10,373 nt of DNA from an uncultured Eubacteriales bacterium (GTDB taxonomy: Bacteria > Bacillota > Clostridia > Lachnospirales > Lachnospiraceae). Where the stretch lies: positions 1 to 10,373 of the forward strand of contig CASFUI010000039.1 in NCBI GenBank assembly GCA_949297565.1, written 5' to 3'. A model generated the notes under the pieces. The model was not told where the DNA came from, made no database searches, and saw only the letters and a program-made list of their open reading frames with translations. Below, piece after piece: positions 5,636 through 10,373 of the stretch (position 1 is its first letter; every line of letters starts with the position of its first letter). A program made the translations under genes and the position numbers.

Positions 5636-7168
5636 TTATTTTTTCTCCTTTTTTCTGTTATCTTCAATGCAAATATATTTACGGTTATCTAAATCCTTTA
5701 AAAGATTTATGTGCATTGTAGTTCCTTCACCCTCGACACTCTCAGCCCATATTTTGCCTCTGTGGTCCTCAATAATTTTTTTAACAATCGCAAGACCGAT
5801 ACCGCTTCCGCCCTGCTTACTGTTTCTTGACGAATCAGTTCTGTAAAACCTTTCAAAAATATGCGGAAGTTCGTCCATTCCGATACCCTTTCCGTTGTCA
5901 GCCATTATAATATGAACATAATCGCCTTCATCGTAAATGTCTATACTTATTTTACCTTTTCTGTCAGGACTCATGTATTTTACGGAATTGCTCACAATAT
6001 TATTTACCACTCTCTTAAGCTGTTCCGCATCAGCCATAACAGTACAGTCATCATCTGCATGAAACCTGTATGTGAGTTCAATATCCTGCGCTTCCAGGTC
6101 CATTCCTATTTCCTCACAGCAGTCGTCAAAATAATTTTTCAGATTTATCTTAGCAAAGGAATATGGAACTCTGTTTGTATCAAGCTTTGAGTAAATAGTC
6201 AGCTCGTCAATAAGTTTATCCATATCATTCACCTTATTCGCAATCGTCATAAGATATTTCTGCTGCTTTTCCGGCGTATCCGCTATTCCGTCAAGAATAC
6301 CCTCCACATATCCTTTAATCGCCGTTAGCGGCGTCTTTAAATCATGAGAAATATTTCGGATAAGCTCTTTTTCTTCCCTGTCCGAATTAATCTTATCCTC
6401 AGCCGATTTTTTTAAAATAACCCTCATCTCCTCAAAATCACGGCAGACATCGCCAATTTCATCATTTGAACTCTTAGGCATCTCGAAATCAAAATTTCCG
6501 TATTTAATATTTTGAGTTGCGAGCTTAAGTTTGTCCACAGGCCGTATAATCGACCTGTAAATCCACAGATTAAGTATAAGGCTTGTAAACACCAAAATAG
6601 CAAGTCCTGCTATAAGCACCTCTATAAATAACACCTTTATCTGAGGTATTATCTGCTTAAGTGACGTTATAATAGATACACTGTATATATTACCGTAATC
6701 ATCGCAGAAATCAATCTGTTTTACAAGACTCTGATACTCGCCGCCTTTATATACACCCTCGTCAGAAATATTTTCCCCAGAGTCATAGTCGGGAAGTATA
6801 TCCTTCAGCTTAGAGGCATCCAAATTGCCCGACACATACGTATAGCTTCCGTTTTTTCTGACAACAAGACTTGACAGTTTATTTTTAAGCTCGGTATCAA
6901 GCTGGCTGAGATATGAACTGGTATTAAATCTCCACGGACTCGTCTCCGCCACTTCTTTTATTTCATTGTAAATATTTTCAGTCATCTTTCCCATTATCAC
7001 TACCGGGGAATAGAAATTTTCCAACAGCTCAACGCTGTCAACTTCATAAATCTGATGTATCACTGTAGCCTGATACTTAAACAGACCATATGCAAAAATC
7101 ATGCACATGGTAATCGGCAGTATAATCATAATGCAGAAAGAAATTTTTAATTTATTTCTTAAATTCAT
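5636..7168 (-). CDS. Membrane sensor histidine kinase (HAMP, HisKA, HATPase_c)
   Basis: The chosen ATG gives 510 residues. A TTG six codons further upstream is less likely, because AGAGGTG (7173-7179) sits 4 nt before this ATG. Transmembrane helix 1 spans about 12-30, an extracellular domain about 31-178, and transmembrane helix 2 about 180-204. HAMP follows (about 203-255), then the dimerisation domain with phospho-accepting His275 in SHDLKTP. The ATPase domain has the N box around Asn394, D-N-G-K-G-I-G (424-430), the F box (FERFYR) and G-G-S-G-I-G-L (453-459). All catalytic motifs are intact. The sensor domain of about 150 residues matches no family I recognise, so the stimulus is unknown. 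The general layout resembles PhoR/ResE-type kinases. It is the first gene of a three-gene operon, behind a structured leader region. Confidence 0.95.
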   Translation of the reverse strand: MNLRNKLKISFCIMIILPITMCMIFAYGLFKYQATVIHQIYEVDSVELLENFYSPVVIMGKMTENIYNEIKEVAETSPWRFNTSSYLSQLDTELKNKLSSLVVRKNGSYTYVSGNLDASKLKDILPDYDSGENISDEGVYKGGEYQSLVKQIDFCDDYGNIYSVSIITSLKQIIPQIKVLFIEVLIAGLAILVFTSLILNLWIYRSIIRPVDKLKLATQNIKYGNFDFEMPKSSNDEIGDVCRDFEEMRVILKKSAEDKINSDREEKELIRNISHDLKTPLTAIKGYVEGILDGIADTPEKQQKYLMTIANKVNDMDKLIDELTIYSKLDTNRVPYSFAKINLKNYFDDCCEEIGMDLEAQDIELTYRFHADDDCTVMADAEQLKRVVNNIVSNSVKYMSPDRKGKISIDIYDEGDYVHIIMADNGKGIGMDELPHIFERFYRTDSSRNSKQGGSGIGLAIVKKIIEDHRGKIWAESVEGEGTTMHINLLKDLDNRKYICIEDNRKKEKK

Positions 7169-7266
7169 ATCGCACCTCTCGTGCAATCACAGACAATTAT
7201 ATGTTTCAAGCCTTTTACAGTGCGCTGCTTAAATTATAAATACAAAATCTTAAAGCAGCTTTAGTC

Positions 7267-7381
7267 GCAGTGCAAGCCATAGGCGCTTCGCTCACGGGCT
7301 TTCGCCCTATATAAAAATTTAAGACATCGTATGCTTACATGCAAGCATGACGCTACGATGCCTTAAATTTTTATGCACTGC
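7267..7381 (-). ncRNA. Structured element, potential three-way junction, upstream of the kinase operon
   Basis: The closing stem gcagtgc/gcactgc (7267-7273 with 7375-7381) abuts a 13-bp perfect stem, ataaaaatttaag (7311-7323) with 7362-7374. That stem extends inward by catcgt/acgatg and atgctt/aagcat. The remaining arm, 7279-7310, closes with atagg/cctat. On the minus strand it also holds GGGC-GAAA-GCCC, a GNRA tetraloop. The helices stack end to end with few unpaired bases. The minus strand fits RNA better, as a leader of the kinase operon, but a hairpin-rich mobile repeat is equally possible. No known RNA family is recognised. Confidence 0.45.
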
Positions 7382-7457
7382 TCAATGCTTACGCACATTA
7401 TACCATATCCGGTCTGAAATCCAAACTGAAATTATCTGTTAAATTTATTAATTATAT

Positions 7458-7486
7458 ATAAAAAAGAGTTCGCTTGCGAACTCTTT
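7458..7486 (-). terminator. Intrinsic terminator within repeat copy 2
   Basis: The arms aaagagttcgc (7463-7473) and gcgaactcttt (7476-7486) form an 11-bp stem. On the minus strand it is followed by a T6 run. It acts as a second terminator behind murA. Confidence 0.75.
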
Positions 7487-7593
7487 CGCGAGGCGCGGAT
7501 TCGTAAGAATAATTACCTTTCCGCGCCTCTGCGATCCTGCGGAGCATTTTTATTCTATAGGAAGTTCAAAGAACTTTCCTATAGAATAAAAAT
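7458..7593 (-). repeat. 136-bp structured repeat, copy 2
   Basis: This matches copy 1 at 2369-2504 with five substitutions and no indels. All five changes lie outside the three main stems: two in the loop of hairpin 1 (AG versus TT), one in the loop region of hairpin 2, and two in the linker before hairpin 3. Hairpin 2 is at 7490-7499 with 7520-7529. The copy starts immediately beside the murA terminator hairpin, whose T-rich tail is formed by the edge of the repeat. Confidence 0.85.
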
Positions 7594-7636
7594 ACAGGAA
7601 GAAAAATATCTTTCCGCTGGATATTTCACTTCCTGT
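7585..7636 (-). terminator. murA terminator
   Basis: On the minus strand ACAGGAAG (7636-7629) pairs with CTTCCTGT (7601-7594), and an inner stem AAATATC/GATATTT extends it across a small internal loop. The tail is ATTTTTATT. It lies 24 nt past the murA stop codon. Confidence 0.7.
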
Positions 7637-7660
7637 TTAATATAGAAACTATATCACTAA

Positions 7661-8953
7661 TTATCCTATTTTTAATTTAAACTTCTGAGCCTCCCGCTCC
7701 GAATCAATGCGCTCAATGACAGCTCCGAGCCCTCTTAATTTTCCCTCAAAGTCCTCATATCCGCGCTGAATATATTCAATATCATCAATCTCCGATACTC
7801 CCTCGGCAGAAAGCGCCGCAATCACAAGCGCGGCACCGGCTCTTAAGTCAGGCGCCGACATCTGGGCTCCTGTAATTCTTTTGACCCCCTCTATATATGC
7901 AGTATTCCCTTCAACCTTGATTTTGCAGCCCATACGGTTTAGCTCATCTACATATTTAAAACGGTTCTCAAAAATACTCTCCGTAACCATACTTGAACCG
8001 TTGGCAAGCGCGAGTACAACTGACATCTGAGGCTGCATATCAGTAGGAAAACCCGGATAAGGAAGCGTCTTTACATTTGTGCTTTTTAACTCATCACAGC
8101 CTATAACGCGCACCCAGTCATCTCCCTCGATAACCTGACAGCCTACTTCGATAAGCTTCGCTGAAAGAGACTCAAGATGCTTAGGTATAACATCCTTTAC
8201 AACAACATCACCGTGCGTTGCAGCGGAGGCAAACATAAATGTCCCAGCCTCTATCTGGTCGGGTATGATTGAGTAAGTTGTTCCGTGAAGTCTGCTTACT
8301 CCTTTAATTCTTATAACATCCGTACCTGCTCCCTTGATATTTGCCCCCATAGCGTTAAGAAAATTGGCTACATCGACAATATGAGGCTCCTTAGCCGCGT
8401 TTTCAAGAATAGTATCACCGTCCGCAAGGCATGCGGCCAGCATCAGATTAATCGTAGCTCCCACTGTGACAACATCAAAATACACATGCCCGCCCCTGAG
8501 ATGTTCAGCTTTAGTGCTGATTTTTCCGTGCTCAATCACAACATCTGCGCCAAGAGCCTTAAATCCCTTAATATGCTGGTCAATCGGTCTGCTGCCTATA
8601 TTACAGCCTCCCGGAAGAGCGACCTGTGAACACTTGTATTTTCCCAGAAGCGCACCGAGAAGATAATACGATGCCCTTATTTTCTTTATATATTCATAAT
8701 CTACATTAAAATCACATATACTTCCGCCGTTAATCTGTACGGAATTATTATATACATATTTAACCTTTGCGCCAATTCCCTCTATTGCCTGCAACAAAAC
8801 TCTGGTATCTCTTACATTTGGTACATTCTCTATCGTAACTGTCTCGTCTGTCATAATAGCAGCCGCAAGAATACCTAGTGCCGCATTCTTTGCGCCGCCG
8901 ATGGACACCTCCCCATGAAGCGGAACTCCACCTTTAATAATATACTGTTCCAT
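7661..8953 (-). CDS. murA: UDP-N-acetylglucosamine 1-carboxyvinyltransferase, MurZ-like
   Basis: The enzyme transfers enolpyruvate from phosphoenolpyruvate to UDP-N-acetylglucosamine, the first committed step of peptidoglycan precursor synthesis, in the cytoplasm. The full length of 430 residues is normal for MurA. Key residues are Lys22-Asn23 in GGAKNAAL and the catalytic Cys117 in LPGGCNIGSRPIDQH, which is the fosfomycin target in this family. KIRASYYLLGALLG and RPIDQHIKGFKALGA point to the second Firmicutes paralogue type (MurZ/MurAB) rather than MurAA. The genome may therefore carry another murA copy, which the window cannot show. Start: ATG with AGAGGTG a few bases upstream. Two tandem promoters precede it and a hairpin terminator follows, so it is transcribed as a single gene. 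Its upstream neighbour is a cell-wall peptidase, consistent with an envelope block. Confidence 0.97.
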   Translation of the reverse strand: MEQYIIKGGVPLHGEVSIGGAKNAALGILAAAIMTDETVTIENVPNVRDTRVLLQAIEGIGAKVKYVYNNSVQINGGSICDFNVDYEYIKKIRASYYLLGALLGKYKCSQVALPGGCNIGSRPIDQHIKGFKALGADVVIEHGKISTKAEHLRGGHVYFDVVTVGATINLMLAACLADGDTILENAAKEPHIVDVANFLNAMGANIKGAGTDVIRIKGVSRLHGTTYSIIPDQIEAGTFMFASAATHGDVVVKDVIPKHLESLSAKLIEVGCQVIEGDDWVRVIGCDELKSTNVKTLPYPGFPTDMQPQMSVVLALANGSSMVTESIFENRFKYVDELNRMGCKIKVEGNTAYIEGVKRITGAQMSAPDLRAGAALVIAALSAEGVSEIDDIEYIQRGYEDFEGKLRGLGAVIERIDSEREAQKFKLKIG

Positions 8954-9002
8954 CTATGCACCTCTAATTATCAGTATTTATTAAAATAACCATTACTTAT
9001 TT

Positions 9003-9031
9003 ATTATAAGTATTTCTTCTATATTTGTAAA
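9003..9031 (-). promoter_or_regulatory. Proximal murA promoter
   Basis: On the minus strand TTTACA (9031-9026) and TATAAT (9008-9003) are separated by 17 bp, a near-consensus sigma-A promoter. It would start transcription roughly 40-45 nt upstream of murA. Confidence 0.65.
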
Positions 9032-9084
9032 TATTCACTCTAAAAATATTAACTTCTGTACTTTTTCTGTATTGCAACTGGTTT

Positions 9085-9112
9085 ATTATATCACAAAGCA
9101 AAAATTTGTAAA
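9085..9112 (-). promoter_or_regulatory. Distal murA promoter
   Basis: On the minus strand TTTACA (9112-9107) and TATAAT (9090-9085) are separated by 16 bp. It uses the same hexamers as the proximal promoter 81 bp downstream. The leader from here to murA would be about 125 nt. It lies just beyond the terminator of the peptidase gene. Confidence 0.65.
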
Positions 9113-9143
9113 GCAGCTTGTATTATTTTCGCCTGCTAATCGC

Positions 9144-9180
9144 AAAAACCCCGCGGCATATATGAATACCGCGGAGTTTT
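9144..9180 (-). terminator. Terminator of the M23 peptidase gene
   Basis: CCGCGG at 9151-9156 and 9169-9174 (self-complementary) form the core of a stem. The stem continues into AAAAC/GTTTT arms with one mismatch, so both strands end in T runs. On the minus strand the tail is GTTTTTG. The flanking A and T runs suggest it could work in both directions. Confidence 0.85.
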
Positions 9181-9193
9181 AACTAAATATCAA

Positions 9194-9217
9194 ATGCCGT
9201 AAAACATTTTATGGCAT
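9194..9217 (-). terminator. A/T-rich hairpin directly after the M23 peptidase stop codon
   Basis: atgccgtaaaa (9194-9204) and ttttatggcat (9207-9217) pair along 11 positions with one G-T pair and a 2-nt loop. It lies 1 nt past the stop codon. There is no following T run, so it may protect the 3' end or assist the stronger terminator behind it. Confidence 0.4.
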
Positions 9218-9218
9218 G

Positions 9219-10373
9219 TTAATTTTTATTTACATAATACAATGGATTCACTGTTGTACCGCCAATCCATATCTCAAAATGGAGATGAGGACCAGTGCTG
9301 TATCCTGTATTTCCCGAATAGGCAATCAGTTCGCCCTGATTTACATACTGACCGTTTGAAACCGCAACCGAATTCAAATGTGCATATCTTGTCATAGAGC
9401 CGTCTGAATGTCTTATGTCAACACAATATCCATAAGTTGAATACCATCCCGCTCTTATAACCGTTCCGGCTGCAGCAGCCTTAACAGGAGTGCCGACAGA
9501 AACCTGCCAGTCAACGCCTGAGTGAAGAGTGCCCCATCTGTATCCGTACTCTGATGAAACGCTGCCTCCCGATATTGGTCTTAAATATGTCGGCGGTGTC
9601 AGCGTTCCTACTGCGATAACCTTAGGCTGCGACTCAACAATAATCTCTTCATTCACATAGACTTCATCAGTCTTTACACCGTTTACAAAGGTCACATCAG
9701 CAGTAACCTTATGATGTCCCGTTGTTCCCTCTGAAATCACAGTGTTTGTCCCTCTGTACGCGCTGTCGTCATCAACATACTGCACATCGGCGTTATAATC
9801 TTCTTCATATGTCATACGCTGTGTGACAACAACCGAAATCTCCGACTTAGGAACAGTGACAACAAGCTCGTCCCCAGGAACAATTATAGTATCCTCTGTA
9901 ACTCCCTCGTTAAGCGCATACAAATCAGAAAGCGAAATATCGCACTTTCCTGCGATAGTAGAAAGGCAGTCGCCCGCTTCCACAACATAAACTGTCTTTT
10001 CTTCTTTTTCCTTTGTTATCGCATCATATGCGTCCTGAACACTCACAATATCAGCACCGGCTGCAAGCGTCTCATTGACAACGACATCCTGCTCAAATCC
10101 GATACCAGTAATTCCGTCTTCCTGTACCGTATTATCCTGTGCTGCCGCCACAGATTCGCCGTTCAGCGCTGCAGCGACAATATCAGTGTCAGTATTTTTG
10201 ATTTCTGACTGAACTATATCAACTGAATATGCTCCATAGCTGCTGTCTCCGGATGACAGCTTGACCTGAAACTCATTCTTTGAGTCATATTTTGAAGTAA
10301 CCATTTCCATCAGCTCAACAACATCATCTTTAGTTGCAAGAGTTACGGTAAAATCGTCAATTCTCACTGTATA
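9219..10373 (-). CDS. M23 metallopeptidase with LysM and G5 domains, partial (N-terminus off the right edge)
   Basis: The reading frame stays open to the right edge, giving 384 visible residues. A GTG at 10367 is only an internal codon candidate with no ribosome binding site visible, and the signal peptide must lie outside the window. In the visible part, residues about 127-173 are a LysM domain (YVVEAGDCLSTIAGKCDISL), which binds peptidoglycan. About 176-255 are a G5 domain, and about 264-382 an M23 peptidase domain. Zinc ligands are His284 and Asp288 (HSGVD) and His365 (HLH); His332 (RYAHL) and His363 complete the active site. The enzyme should cut peptide cross-bridges in the cell wall, acting outside the membrane in growth, division or sporulation. 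It is an ordinary domain arrangement for Clostridia. It is followed by its own terminator, then murA. Confidence 0.93.
   Translation of the reverse strand, partial: YTVRIDDFTVTLATKDDVVELMEMVTSKYDSKNEFQVKLSSGDSSYGAYSVDIVQSEIKNTDTDIVAAALNGESVAAAQDNTVQEDGITGIGFEQDVVVNETLAAGADIVSVQDAYDAITKEKEEKTVYVVEAGDCLSTIAGKCDISLSDLYALNEGVTEDTIIVPGDELVVTVPKSEISVVVTQRMTYEEDYNADVQYVDDDSAYRGTNTVISEGTTGHHKVTADVTFVNGVKTDEVYVNEEIIVESQPKVIAVGTLTPPTYLRPISGGSVSSEYGYRWGTLHSGVDWQVSVGTPVKAAAAGTVIRAGWYSTYGYCVDIRHSDGSMTRYAHLNSVAVSNGQYVNQGELIAYSGNTGYSTGPHLHFEIWIGGTTVNPLYYVNKN

Larger units (their letters stand above)
7169..7660. other. 492-bp non-coding region between murA and the kinase operon
   Basis: No gene is supported. 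From right to left it holds the murA terminator (7585-7636), repeat copy 2 (7458-7593), an unremarkable A/T stretch (about 7390-7457), the three-way-junction element (7267-7381), and a further hairpin with gctgctt (7224-7230) and aagcagc (7253-7259) arms. The promoter of the kinase operon should be here, but the TATAAT hexamers at 7196-7201 and 7233-7238 lack a good -35 element. Confidence 0.7.

Noticed and set aside
5635..5667. TTG start adding 11 residues to the response regulator
   Set aside because: It has no ribosome binding site and would overlap the kinase gene. The ATG at 5634 begins the conserved receiver strand and has AAGGAG upstream.
5038..5721. Plus-strand open frame of 227 codons opposite the response regulator
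   Set aside because: It lies fully antisense to a canonical response regulator with intact motifs and has no recognisable domain.

Overview
The window reads as a chromosomal segment from a low-GC Gram-positive bacterium of the class Clostridia, most likely a Lachnospiraceae-type gut or rumen anaerobe. This is inferred from strong GGAGG-type ribosome binding sites, A+T-rich intergenic DNA, a MurZ-like second-type MurA, a LysM-G5-M23 cell-wall hydrolase, and lipoproteins with a Cys/His motif I associate with Firmicutes. No rRNA, tRNA, CRISPR array or transposase gene is visible. Every gene I can support lies on the minus strand, so transcription runs from high to low coordinates.

Right part (about 7.6-10.4 kb): a cell-wall block. 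An M23 peptidase with LysM and G5 domains enters from the right edge and ends at a strong terminator. Next comes murA, with two tandem TTTACA/TATAAT promoters and its own terminator.

Middle (4.0-7.6 kb): a 490-bp non-coding region holding a 136-bp structured repeat and a separate element that folds on paper as a three-way junction. It is followed by a tight histidine kinase - response regulator - alpha/beta-hydrolase operon (1-nt and 12-nt gaps). The esterase ribosome binding site overlaps the regulator stop codon.

Left part (0-4.0 kb): an accessory-looking cluster. It holds a membrane-anchored propeller-like protein, a second copy of the 136-bp repeat acting as its terminator, a LytTR transcription factor with a degenerate receiver domain, a small secreted protein of unknown family, and a lipoprotein that is a paralogue of the anchored protein. 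The two paralogues share a C-x4-C-x-H-x4-C motif. A 23-bp near-repeat lies upstream of both the LytTR gene and the anchored-protein gene, and A/T-rich palindromes fill the region upstream of the small secreted protein. Together these suggest a small surface-protein module under local LytTR control. The function is unknown and the link is inference.
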